From Epiperipatus broadwayi (taxonomy: Eukaryota > Onychophora > Udeonychophora > Euonychophora > Peripatidae), in NCBI GenBank assembly GCA_028023455.1, contig JAQFVV010012499.1, forward strand, positions 929,584-993,583: a stretch of DNA of 64,000 nt, in the 5' to 3' direction. Position 1 is the stretch's first letter. The number at the start of each line of letters is the position of its first letter. Under the pieces are notes generated by a model. The model made no database searches. It was not told where the DNA came from and was given only the letters and a program-made list of their open reading frames with translations. This document shows positions 37,901 to 50,640 of the stretch, piece by piece. A program made the position numbers and the translations under genes.

Positions 37901-40304
37901 TCCCCCAGTTAGTTTAATAATGAGATATGCATTTTAATTGTGCAATTTATGAAAGCATATTGAGATAATAAATAAAAAAAGGTGGGGAATTCAGGTAGAT
38001 GATGATTGTAAATTTTTATGATCAAAACCAGTGTTATATTCACTTTCTATAATTTTATGCACACATACCTGAGTTGGTTTTGATATGCAGAACCAAGTGA
38101 CATATAAGTAAAATCAAATGTATTTCTGACATATGATTATGATATGAATTATAATAGAATATAGGAGTAGGCAGAGAAAATGTCATGCAAATATGATTAT
38201 ACCATATTGTAATCCAGACCTTTTTTTTATTGATATACCATTAATTTATTTTATGGGTTTCATAAACATTAGATTATAAAAGTTACTTATAAAACATAAC
38301 CTTAAAAATAATTGTATGTTAAAAGTTAGATTATAATAGTAATTGAATGGAAATAATAATAAAAGATGTTATTTATTTTGTAGCTTGGAGTTTATTTCAT
38401 TACTCATCATTTTGTCAATTATATTATCTTATGCTATTGTATAATACAATCACCAGATTATACAAAATTTTAAAGGAGTCTCAAGTCTCTCTGATATCTA
38501 AGAGATATACATAAAGATAGTAGTAATGACAGATGACTTTGTAGAAAATTGTGGTTAGAAAACATCTTCAATATACTTTAAATTTCTATATACATCAAAT
38601 GTGAAAAACATCAAATGAAGACTGGTGTTAATTAGGTAATAATTCTATCACTGACAGAGATAGAAAATTCTAAATTGTGAATCTAATGGCCTCCGCTTGT
38701 CCTTGTCATTGATATCAGCCACACCTGCAGATTTTTAAGCTAGCCATTACAACATATATATGTTTGCACTATGATTGTGTTTGAGATCAGGAAAAATGGA
38801 AAATACATATCTACAATTCAAAGACTGTTTTTCTTTCAACAAAGTTAAAACAGATAGAATCCAGTTCTCAACTTGTGTGAGAGTGGTGTAGTAAAAATTA
38901 GCAAGTTATTTACAAAGACATGAAGATTCAGATTTTGTTACATCTAGATCACCTGAGTGTTTATGCTAGTAATTGATTACATATAGTGAATTTTAAATAA
39001 GGGATAAACTGATAAGTAACAAAAATTTAAAATTATATATGTAATTATGTTATTAAAATACTATGCATCTCAATGGTAAAGCATTTAAAATTGAAACTAA
39101 TGTACTTGTATAAATAAAAATCTTGGAAGTCTGATTATGAATCATATTAATTTAATATTCACATTTCAATAATCAATCTTGTATTAGCTATTGCACATTT
39201 TAAAAATACTAATGCATACAGATTTGGTAATAACTATGTATTTAGTGTAGAGGCATCTTCATATTTAGTCAAGTAAGACAGGGATATGTGATTTCATTTT
39301 ATTGAGAATTATAATATTTCTTGATGTTCAAGACATTTTCTATTTCATGATGTAAATTATTTGAGTAAGAGTTACCATGTAGTTGACATAACATAAATTG
39401 ATTTATATCAAGATTAGATTGTTAAAATAAAGTCAAACTACTTCTTTTTATGATAAAATTGTAATACTTCTTTTCTTGCAGTGCATTGAACAAATATCGT
39501 TCATAAAGCCTTGTAACTTTTTTTACATTTATAAATGAACCAATAGTATCACAAATAATGTGCGCCAGAGTTTTAATTATGCATAACTCTTGCTTTGCAA
39601 TAGAATATTCAAATTTGGATAATATGGGCTTTTCTGATATTTTTTATAATTGCAATTTTATCGACTGTTCATCATACATCTGATATTCATCACAAATTAA
39701 TAATATTCAATTTATTTTAAATAACGAAAACGTTATCTTAAAAATAAAAATACATTAAATAAATTACAAATATATAAATTAATATTTTATGATAAAAGTA
39801 TTTGAGTACTGATAACTTTAAATAAGAAGTAATTTTAACACATCTTGTTAAACATACAAAGTTAAATTTTATAAAATAAATCAAAATCATAAAACTTGAA
39901 TTTATTTATAAAATATAAGCTGAATAATTTTGCACTTGTGAATTAATAAACATCATTTATGCTTGAAATTATTCAACTTGAGAAAAACCGTTTGACAAGA
40001 AATAAGCTAATTTTCGTTCTTGTAATGAATTTGCAATTTACTTTCACTCAAGTGGCTGGATTATAAAATAAATTCAAAATATATATATTGCAATTGGCAT
40101 ACCAATTGACTTTCATTTTTATCGTTTTGAAAACTTTTTTTTTAATAAGATATGATTAATGCTTTACATTTAAGATAAATTATAATTATATAATTGCTGA
40201 AAAGATAAAAAAAGATAGAAATCAGTCATTAAAATACTAAAAAGATATTAATAAATATTTTAAAGTAAATATATATATATATAATTTATATTTTCATCAC
40301 ACTT
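34971..40304. other. Long AT-rich non-coding stretch
   Basis: More than 5 kb without a recognisable gene, element or RNA. The less AT-rich patches (36440-36850, 38670-38760) show no conserved motif in six frames by eye. Confidence 0.5.
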
Positions 40305-41175
40305 AAGCTTTAATAGCTAATAGATATTAGATGATAGTATGTAATAAATAGCAGTGCTATCCTACACAATATCCCCAGACTAGTTTAAAGATATAGATTT
40401 CATCAGTGAGGAGCTTCTGATTCTAGAACAGTTCATTTGAACTTTTAGGATATAATGCACTGTCCTTCTAGTAGCCATTATTTATCTTCATTTATAATCA
40501 TCATATCATCCCATAAATCAACTTGCTTGTACCATCATGTAGATCTGAAACCAATTCAATATTTATATATTAAAGTGTTCTTAGTTTAATAACCACTATA
40601 AGAATCTCTATCCTATGGCCAGAATTGGTATGAGCAGTATAATACTTTTTATCTTCACCCATTTACACCATCTACTCTAAGTTTTAGTAACTAATAGATG
40701 CCAGATGATAATGCATAATAAGTCCTCATCCAGTGCTTCTCTATCCAACATTCGCAGACTATGGCTTTCATCAGTGAGAGTTTTTGAATTATGAAATAGA
40801 GAATTTGGAATTTTAGGATCTTATTTATCATTTTTAACAGTCATTATTATCTCTCTTTTTAACTAACATGCTATCAGCCTCAAGTAGAGTAAAATGTTTT
40901 CATTCTAAGCTAACTTGCTTGTATAGTCATATGGCAATCATATATATATATATATATATATATATAAGCATATGGCAATCATATATATATATAATATAAT
41001 ATAAAAGCATGCTAATAGCTCTAAACAAGTTTATTTTTTATTTTTATGAAAAATGCTAAAAGAGAAAGCATTCAAATCATCTTTATCTAGGATTGTCCCC
41101 ATCCCCAGACTGATTTTGGGCTATGGCTCTCTTCAGTGAAGAGCTAGGACACCATATTTCAAAAAACAACTCCAC
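40305..41175. repeat. Tandem repeat with ~350-380-bp unit, about three copies
   Basis: A block containing CCAGAC..., then a TCATCAGTGA(A/G)GAGCT-like core, recurs at about 40376, 40755 and 41106 (spacings about 379 and 351). It is accompanied upstream by TAGAT..AGATGATA in the first two units. Units are clearly diverged. Confidence 0.6.
40925..40996. repeat. (TA)n tract with duplicated CATATGGCAATCATATAT
   Basis: The motif occurs twice, near 40928 and 40970, each followed by TA repeats. It looks like a local slippage duplication. Confidence 0.7.
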
Positions 41176-41499
41176 CTAAGCATTTATCTAAAAGTTAACT
41201 CTTAAGAAGATCTGACATTTTTAGACATCTACAAGTCTTTAAATTCAGCTCTTCAACTGAAATAATGATATGAGTCTGAACTTACCCTATATATATTAAT
41301 GGGCTTAGTAATTTAATTTAGCCAAAGCCCCCAACAGCAAAATAATAATAGTAATAAAATCAAATATATAAATTATAAAAATTTATTTATTATGCCACAA
41401 AATTATTATACTTCTTTTATAAATTATACATTTGATAAATTTTCAATCTTCAAAATATTAAAAAAGATGGAAATTTATTAATTAAATCTTATTTCCTTT

Positions 41500-44400
41500 T
41501 CATCATCATTATCAACCATTATCAATCCACTGCAGGATGAAGGTCTCTCCAAGTTTAATCCATCTTCTCCGATCTTTAGCTTCTCTTCTCCACATCACCC
41601 CTACACATTTTCTTATTTCATCCATCCATCTTACATGTGGTCTCCTTCTGGGTCTTTTACAATCTCTTGGAATCCAGTTTAAAATTTCAATTGTCCATCT
41701 ATTATCATCTTTTCTAGCAGTATGTCCAGCCCAACTCCACTTCAATCTTTTAATTTTTTCAATGAGGTCAGTAACACCTGTTTGTTCTCTTACCCACACA
41801 TTGCGTTTTCGATCTCTTCTTGTTACTCCCAACATACATCTCTCCATACTCCTTTGAGTGGTCTGAAGTCTCTGTATTTATCTTCTATTAAGTGTCCAAG
41901 TCTCAGATCCATAAGTAAGAACTGGTAAAACACATTTGTTAAAAACCTTTCTTTTCAAACACATAGGCATATTTCCTTTTAATATCAAGTTATTTCTACC
42001 AAAAGCACTCCAACCAAGTTTAATTCTGTGATTAATTTCCTCTATTATGTTTCCATCTGTATTAATAATCTGACCAAGGTATTTGTAACTCTTAACTTCT
42101 AATTCATCATAATCAATCTTTATTTTCATATTTTGAGCAAATCGATTAAACATTACTTTAGTCTTTTTAACATTTATCTTTAGTCCTACTTTCCTACTTT
42201 CATCTGATAACTCCTGCAACATTTCCTGCAGCTCGGAAGCATTATTTGCAAAAACAACTACATCATCTGCGAAATCTAAATGACTTAAATAATCTCCATT
42301 TACTTTCACTCCTTTAGTTTCCCATTTTAATCCACAAAATACTTCTTGCAGCACTGCTGTAAAAAGTTTTGGAGATATGGAGTCACCTTGTCTTACACCT
42401 TTCTCAATGTTGACTTTCCCAGTATCATTATGTAATCTAATTGTTGCTGTTGCATTTTTATAAATATTCTTTAAAATATGACAATATCCTGGATCTATAC
42501 CTTGATGATCCAATGCTTTAATCACTGAAGAAATGTTTATAGAATCAAATGCCTTTTCATAATCTACAAATCCAAAACATAATGACAACTCATATTCATT
42601 TGTCCTTTCTATAACTTCTCTCAATACTTGAATATGATCTACTGTATTAAAACCACTTTTAAATCCAGCTTGTTCTCTTGATTGGTGAAAATCCAAGGTT
42701 CTCTGTAGACGAGTTGTAATTATCTTGGTAAAAATTTTATATAAAACTGATAAAAGGCTGATAGGTCTGTAATTTCTAATATCTTCTTTATCACCTTTTT
42801 TAAATATTAAAATTATTACTGCATTCTTCCAATCATCCGGTACATCTTTATCATTTAGACATTTGGTATATAACTTTGCTAATATTTTTTCTGTTTCTTC
42901 ACCTGCTTCTTTTAATATATCAATTATAATTCCATCATTACCTGGAGCCTTTCCTTTTTTCATACATTTAATTGCATTTCTCACTTCTTCATTTAAAATT
43001 CTGGGCAATTCGGAAGATGTAATAGATATAGGAGGTACTTGTTCTTTATTACTATATAATTCTTGATAAAAATCTTCTACCAATTTCATAACGTCATCCC
43101 TCTTTTTAGTAATAATTCCATCTTTTTTCCTTATTGCAGATATAAATTTCCTACCAATACCAAAATGTTGTTTTACATTCTTAAGACTTTTATTTTCTTC
43201 TACAGCTTTTCTTGCTAGTTCACAGTTATACTTTCTTATATCATTTTCAACTCTTTTCCACACCATTTTACAAAATTCGAGATATTCAATTCTTTTTAAT
43301 GCACCATTCTTGCATATCTTCATATTCCTTCTTTTCTTCATAAGTTCTCTAGTCTCAGTAGAAATTTTATTAGTCAATTGCTGCTTTTTTCTACCAGCTA
43401 TCTTTGTTGCAGTTTTTAAAAGTGTATCAGTTATTTTCATATTAATTTCATTCAAATCTGAATCATGTTCAAAATCTACTAATACTTGAAACCGATTTGT
43501 AAGTTCTAATTTAAATTCATTAGAATGTTTCTGAAGATTAGGAATATCAACTGTAAATATAGTTTTTCTTAATAATTTTTGTCTCTCTAGTTTTACATTA
43601 ACATGTATCTTACCCCTACTAATCGATGATCACTTCCTGTGTTGAATTTATTAAGAACATTACAATCTTGAAATATGTATTTCCTGTTAGTCAAAATATA
43701 ATCCAATTCTGCTGTACCTTCATTTGGATGCTTCCATGTCCATTTCCTTCTAACATTTTTCTCAAAAAAAGAATTCATAATATAAAGTTTTTCCTTCTCT
43801 GCAAACTCCACAAGTCTATGTCCTCTCTCATTTCTATTACCATAACCAAAATTACCTACAACACTTTCATCTTTCATTTGTTTACCAATTCTAGCATTAA
43901 AATCTCCCATAACAATTTTAAAATGTTGTTTACTCTGATCAAAAGCCTTTTGTACATCCATATAAAAATCTTCTACTACTTCATCACTGTGAGAACTTGT
44001 TGGGGCATAAACCTGAATTATCTGCATTTGATATCTGCTATTAAGTTGTATAACTAATCTTGCCACTCTGTCTGATACACTATCAATCTCCACAATATTG
44101 TTCTTCCACTTTTTATTTATAATGAATCCTACTCCACTTGTATTTCCAATATTTGTGCCTTTATAATAGAGCATATGTCCACTTTTTAAATCAATTGTCT
44201 CTTCACCTTTTCTTCTAACTTCACAAAGTCCAATAATATCCCATTTAATATAAGAGAGTTCTTCTTCTAATTCTTGAAATCTTCCTTCACTTGAAAGTGA
44301 TCTGCAGTTGTAAGTACCTAAATAAAAAGTCATCATCAAATGGCAGCCTGGGTCCGCCTCCAGGATATTCTTAGCACCCTCCGCCTTCGGCCACCAACCG

Positions 44401-44752
44401 CTGCCTTGGTTGGTGACTTTACAGCCTCCTGGGATTAAGGGCCATGCTTTAATTTTGTCTGTCATAATTGTATAATTGGGAAAAATCTTTATTATTTACA
44501 CAAACATTCATTCTGCCTTATCAGGCACTGAGAAGAAAGACCATGGTGTTTCTTGATCTTAAACTCAGAGGTAAAAAGCCAATAAACTCCCCACGCTGGC
44601 TAATGTGTGTTGGTGAGCAGCCCATCCATGTTCGTATACTATATGAATAAACATATAGTAATAACAGCTGCAACGACAAGAACGTATGGAGTGGACATTA
44701 GGAATTTGCCCTGCTCGGTTCCTTTAAGGCCTCCAAGAGGAATCAAAGGGTC
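41500..44752 (-). mobile_element. RTE-clade LINE, near full length (RTE copy 1)
   Basis: About 3.25 kb, a usual length for RTE/BovB-type elements. The 5' end on the minus strand begins GACCCTTTGATTCCTC at 44752, defined by the point where it starts to match copy 2 at 60294. A leader of about 290 bp precedes a single coding region. The 3' end is a short ATG/ATA-type tandem tail (about 41500-41515 on the plus strand), as is typical of RTE elements. Only one frameshift and one in-frame stop are evident, so this copy is recent. Confidence 0.88.
41512..44465 (-). pseudogene. RTE copy 1 endonuclease-reverse transcriptase
   Basis: One long product of about 985 codons, opening at ATG 44465 (MTDKIKAWPL). 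Endonuclease (44465-43593): YNCRSLS, LCEVRRK, VYAPTS, MGDFNARIG, ELDYILTNRK and GSDHRLV. A one-base loss near 43610, compared with copy 2, shifts the frame just after the endonuclease. Reverse transcriptase (about 43600-41878): NYRPISLLSVLYKIF, DYEKAFDSI, GVRQGDSISPKLF, and an intact FADD box at 42262-42273, then KYLGQIINTDG. A TAA stop at 41878-41880 stands where copy 2 has a Thr codon. The frame then continues in phase through WAGHTARKDDNRW and RPRRRPHVRWMDEI to 41512, the usual RTE C-terminal block. Confidence 0.88.
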
Positions 44753-45479
44753 TATGCACACATGTGGGAGCTTGTATGCACATCTTTTAAACAGACGCAA
44801 AATATAAATATAACACAATATTCTTATCATATCTTGGTTTAAATAAAAACAATTTTGTCAAATTTATTAAATTCAAATATGCAGTAAATATAAAAAAGAA
44901 ATACTATTTATTAATCACATTAATTGGAGTCTTCCATTCACAAGATGTACATACATTTGTATTAGTAGAGCTCATTAATGTAATTTTTTTCAGTCCTTTT
45001 TTCATAATGCATTTATATAATACTATTATTGTCAATTGAGTATAAAATTTAAAAAGATGAAGTAGCCTTTTTTTCCTATATACATTTATATTATAAAAGC
45101 ATTATACAAAGTATTTATTGTAAAATTTACTCTATTAATTGAGTATACTTTATAACAATTAACCATTAAATATAATTTTTAAAATAATCTATTTTTTTAG
45201 TTATTCACTTGCTATTGGTTTTCTGAATTATCATAAGTATTCTTTTTCTGCAATAAACTATGCTAATTTTCTTTTTCTTTTTTCTGTAACTTCTTTCTTC
45301 CAAAAAGCACTTCAACAATATTTGAAGTGAATCCACATTCTATAAAGCATTGCTGCATTTGCTGAATTATTGTTTGCTTATCTACACATATCACATAATA
45401 GAATATTCTAATCTTTAAGTTCAACGAAATTGAAAGTATCCTAAACTCTTATGGCAGAAGTTCAATCATTATATCTAGA
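44753..45479. other. AT-rich non-coding stretch
   Basis: Nothing recognisable beyond the RTE boundary. Confidence 0.5.
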
Positions 45480-45486
45480 TAGGTAA

Positions 45487-45540
<54 letters not shown>

Positions 45541-45625
45541 GCATAGATATATAGGTGGATATATATATATATAGGTAGACAGATAGATACACAGATGGAC
45601 AGATATATAGATAGATATGTATAGA
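45480..45625. repeat. (TAGA)n microsatellite, pure then degenerate
   Basis: About 15 units of TAGA at 45481-45541, followed by a degenerate TAGA/TATA mixture to about 45625. The minus-strand YLSI-repeat ORF is its translation. Confidence 0.95.
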
Positions 45626-46190
45626 TATAGTGTACTGGGCACACCTCTATACTGTTCTAACTTTTGGTATATATATCAAGCATGAAGTGACTGTACCACC
45701 TCATGGTGAGATCTCAATAATAATTTTAATAGAAATATGAATTCTACAAGTTAATTTATATGAATACATTATTAATTAGGCAATATATTGAACCATGGTT
45801 GATTATTCCATTACCATGGCAAAGGATGTCAAAAGGTTAATCACTGTATACCTTTGAAAGATTGTGAATAATTTACATCTTAAAGTGTCACTCCCAGACA
45901 GAGAAATCTCCGATTGAAAGGATATACAATCCCCAATCCATTACATAACATATACTGAAGCAGATGATCTGATGCTCAGATCCTGCTTCACAGCCCACAT
46001 CCAATCTCCTACCATCTAACTATATTCAAACCCACCTTTACACATGTATATACATAACTAATAATATATATATTTCTTTTGCTTAGTATTATAACATAAA
46101 TCATGTAAACACGTATGTATTTTAATTTAAAAATATTTTATTTAATAATATTCTCATGTGTATATGGGTGTAAATAATATATATATATAT
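45626..46190. other. AT-rich spacer ending in (TA)n
   Basis: No gene seen. A less AT-rich part at 45885-46030 is unidentified. It ends in (TA)n at about 46176-46190. Confidence 0.5.
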
Positions 46191-49100
46191 TCTGACCTTG
46201 TAATTGTGTGTAGCTCCACTACACATCGGGCTAATCACGTTGAGGGCCATAATCTAACCGCCCCGTTCCCGCATCTCCACTTCCCCCAAAATAAATATAA
46301 TATAGTGAAAATCACCTAACCGGGTTCTAGCTCTAATAATTAATGAAATATTCAATTAAATGCTTTACTAGCTCAAGTTTCTTAAAATTAACTTAGGTTC
46401 TGTTTTAAACTAACTCAAATAAATATTCAGGAATTCATGAGACTAGAAGTGGAAATACGGATGACAAGGTAGATTACATTGAGACAATATCCCACGGGAT
46501 ACCACCTCAATGACATAAGAACACTATCCCCCCTTATACTACTATTACACATAATAACTACATAGTATTCTTATGACTGCCGCAACTTCTAATCACTAAG
46601 ACTCATTTAACAATTAAAGTATTAATCTTTTATCTCTAATAATAATAATAATAGTAATCATCTAGCTCAAATGAAATAATCTCAGGTTCTTAAATTTATT
46701 CATATGTTAATAAACATATGGTAGCAAAATATGATAAGGGATTTTATGTCATAATCTACTACTCTGCAATTAGATTAATAATAAAACAATAATAATCACA
46801 ATCTTCATTGCTTAATCCAACTAGTACAGCTTTTCTTTCATCGCAAATTTATAACCGTAATAAATTAGTTAATAATCTAATATCCCCTTTTTTTTATCTT
46901 TAAGTAATAAAATAAATTAATAAGTGGCAGTGTTTAGATAATCTGATAAATAAAGCAAGTGGCAACTAATAGCATATAATTTAGCAAAATATTATGATAA
47001 TGGATTGATGACCAGTAACGCAATGCAATTTTATAATTATTTAATTATAAGAACATCAATAAATATTTAAGATTAAACATACTTCTCTATTTATCTTTTG
47101 TGCAAACAATCATATACTTAGTTTAATGGTTGTGAACATACCCTGTGAATTCATGCAATGATGTAGAGAAAACAAAACTCAGACACAAGTTTTAATAAAC
47201 AAATTTTAAAATTTTATTAACATCAATAAAAATAAATAAAACAAACAAATCCATCTACATCTATTTACAAGGGATATCCTCATTTTTCTTTACACTACAA
47301 TAGCTGAATTATACACATTTATATTTCTTTTATCGTTAATTAAACTTATTATGCCTTTTAAAAGTTATTTATTTATTTCTCATTAGGTTTATCATATCAC
47401 TTATTTTAACTATTTTATGGGTAACACCATTCTTTACCTTTTAATATTAAAGTTACTGTATTATAAATTATCTATGTGGATAAACATCATTTATAACATC
47501 ATAATTTTACAATCAATATGGTTTTTAAAAAAAAATTACATTTTCTTGTAACTTTATATAAGTCACTCCGCATATTATTCAAATATTATTATTACTTTAA
47601 CGTTTGTTCTCCAATGCTCGTAAACTATAATACGTTTATTCCATAAGCCATACTCATGTATAATACTATAACACAGGTTTAATTATCACCTGTTACAGTT
47701 TCACATATACTATAATTATTGAATGTTATTGTATTTTTTAAATATGCAATACTTATATTTTTTAAAATATAATTAACAATAAGAAAACGTGAAATTATAT
47801 TTAATATTTTTGTATATTTCTATTTGGATATACTTTTATAAAATTATAGTTCATTTCTTAAAAGGAATTAAAATAATTCTCTAACTCCTTCCCTTCTTAG
47901 GATATCTGCGTCTTTCTTTCAATAATCATAATCTACTCTTCATTAACACTTAACTATTCTTATTCCAAATAATAGCATGACATACATTCTAAAATATCTA
48001 TTGTTTCCCTTTTAATAGACTTATCATATAACAATGTAGTTGCAAGAAATACAGATAAAGATAGCGAAAGATGTATAGGATATCGGGAAAATAGATAGAT
48101 AACTTATCCGCAATATACTTCAAAAATGTATGGAACAGTGTGAATAGGTCCGACATTCATTGTCTAATAACCTTGGTGATAAGCATGATGTGGCAGCTAT
48201 ATTTACTCAGCTTTACCAAACATCTAGTACGACTCACAAGAAATATATAAAATACCACTGTCCAAGACAACATGTGTACCAGTCGTAGGGCTTTGTTAAC
48301 TACACTGATTAACATCTAAAACTACCTATTATTTCACTCCCTGTAGCATCCTAGTTTTTAATACATCCTCTTGGTTTCCGAATCACCACGTACTACCAAG
48401 TCACTACCCAAACTATCTCTCGAGATTTTTACTGTATCTAACATCGATAAAGTACTAACTACTTTTTAAAAACAATAAACAAAATTCGCTAATATAAAAA
48501 CATTTCCCTATTCCATAAGAACAATTTGTCTTGCTTTATTACACTGTAGGTTCAACATCTACGTTTTGTTAAAATAACATTTAAATATCCCAATCGGAAA
48601 ATTAACAGAAAATATCACATAACCATCGGTTATATTGAACTATATTAATAACACATAAAATGATTATCGTATGCATATTTTTAAAAATCTAATCACATCT
48701 CAAAGTGTTTTAGAGTGTTGTTTTCAAAAATGTGTTTTACAACAATAATAACAATAAAACTTTTGCGCTACATTCATTCGATTCTCAGCTGATCTAAATA
48801 AATAAAACATACATTATATATCATTAATAATTATAAATGTTACCAAAAACAATCTTTATCTTCTTATCAGAGTTCGTAGTAGGTTTCTTTCTCTTCGAGC
48901 ATCGCAAATATACAAATTTCCACATACATACAATTTTATTTTAAAATTCAAAATCAAAACATATTATTTCATATAATGTTATATCACGAATTAATGTATT
49001 TTGTTTTCCCTATCGCTATCTAAAACTTAATGTTTAACTTAGATTAGTAAAGAAAATAATTCAAACCATAATCACATATTTTTCTGATGGTAAATCTTGG

Positions 49101-50640
49101 TTAGTCCCATAATATTTATTATTTCTTCTTTTGTCCGAATGTTCTCTTTTATGCTTATTAAAGTTTTAAATAAATTAGTTCATTTAATAAACTGTTTAGA
49201 CGATCTTTAGTTTTAGTGTTTAATCCAAAATTATTAAAAAACATTTTATTTAGTTATCCCACGAAGCTTTTTAATGTTCTGGCAAATATTACCTCGCACG
49301 TTGATGCATCTTTATTTCTAGTTAAACTACAATTATTTAATAATTACGGTACCAATTGCATTTTCCATGGATCCAATATTTTATATTTCTCTTCTATAAA
49401 ATTTTTTTTTTCTTTAGGAAAGTGTTTTCCTTGGTAAACTTCACTTTCATTCATTATTATTTTATATACACTACTTTCGATCTTTAACTATTTTCTATAG
49501 TATTTTCTCAAGTCATCTTAAAAAAAGCAATTCAAACTATTTCAATATTAAAATTCCTTTTGTCCATTTATTCTTATACAAATAATACTTATTTTTATTT
49601 TCCATTATCTTCATTAACTTTGCACACAATGTCCTTTCATTGATTTTATATGCATGAAAACAGCTTTCATAGTGATACGCTATATAAACTATATCAACGA
49701 ATAATATTAACATATTTGGAACATTATAAAATTTACAACTTGGTTTTAAGAATCTATCCATTTTCTATTGAAAACTCCGATTATATTTCGATAGAATCCA
49801 CTGTCAGGTTACTGTAAAGTTAGTGAAACATTACTATGAAAAACTTTTTTTTAAAACATTTTATTCTAAGATTCTCTTCGGATGATTTTTTAAATTGTCA
49901 GTTGGTTTCTTTCAAAGATATTATTAAAATTATCATAAAATTGACTAATAAATTGAAGGAAAAAAAAATTAGAGAGCTTAAAATTTTACCTCTGCTCTGG
50001 AGTCAACACATTTTTGTTCTCCCCTGTTTATACAATTAGTTGGCACGATTTTGGTTGTCTGCCAAGATCTATTTTTTTATTGGTCAATCCCTACTTGGAT
50101 TTATAAACAATTTCTAAAGTTTTAAAATCATGACGTAATAGATTTAAATGTTAACTCATTATTATTTTTAAATCAATTATTATCTATTACAATTTAACTA
50201 CCTTTAAAACAATTTTGAAACAATAATTAATAAAGGTGTATACTACTTATTTTTATTATGATGTGTGACAATTCCATCCACTTCTATAATATACTATTTA
50301 AATATTTTAATTATTAGTATTAATTTAAACCGGTGCTTATACATAGAATATTCCAGACAGTCACGTAGTCATTTCCGGTGTTTAATCTAATTTTATCTGT
50401 CTTAATAAATTTGCTACTTATATTATATAAAATAATTATATAAAATTTTGAAAAACAATTTAGAAAAATATAGAATTAGATACAATTCTCACCATCACAA
50501 TATTTATTATTAAATATATCATATTAATCTTTTACTGCTTAATATAATCTATAATTTTAAATACTATATAATATTAATTTTAAAATTTTTTAGTAATTGA
50601 CCATTTATAACCATCATTGACCTATAGAAAAGGGCACAAT
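46191..50640. repeat. Large (TA)n-bounded repeat, copy A
   Basis: A direct, diverged copy of 53431-58738. Both start TCT(G/A)ACCT right after a (TA)n run. Both end TGACCTATAGAAAAGGGCACA right before a (TA)n run. Matching blocks lie in the same order along the length: CATAAGAACACTATCCCCCC (46518 and 53726), GGATATCCTCA (47272 and 54436), AGGGCTTTGTTAACT (48288 and 55512) and the last roughly 700 bp. No ORF above about 75 codons in either copy. The first 120 bp of copy A are GC-richer and contain a 7-bp-stem hairpin (TGTGTAG/CTACACA, about 46207-46225). Class unknown. Confidence 0.75.

Noticed and set aside
41537-41857. 106-codon plus-strand ORF and similar plus-strand ORFs across the RTE copy
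   Set aside because: They are antisense shadows of the RTE coding region; the same shadows appear on the minus strand of copy 2.
45462-45644. YLSI-repeat ORF on the minus strand
   Set aside because: Translation of the (TAGA)n microsatellite.
46191-50640. Helitron identity for the (TA)n-bounded repeats
   Set aside because: The start TCT and a terminal hairpin hinted at it, but there is no CTRR end next to a 3' hairpin, no Rep/helicase coding, and the hairpin is absent from copy B.
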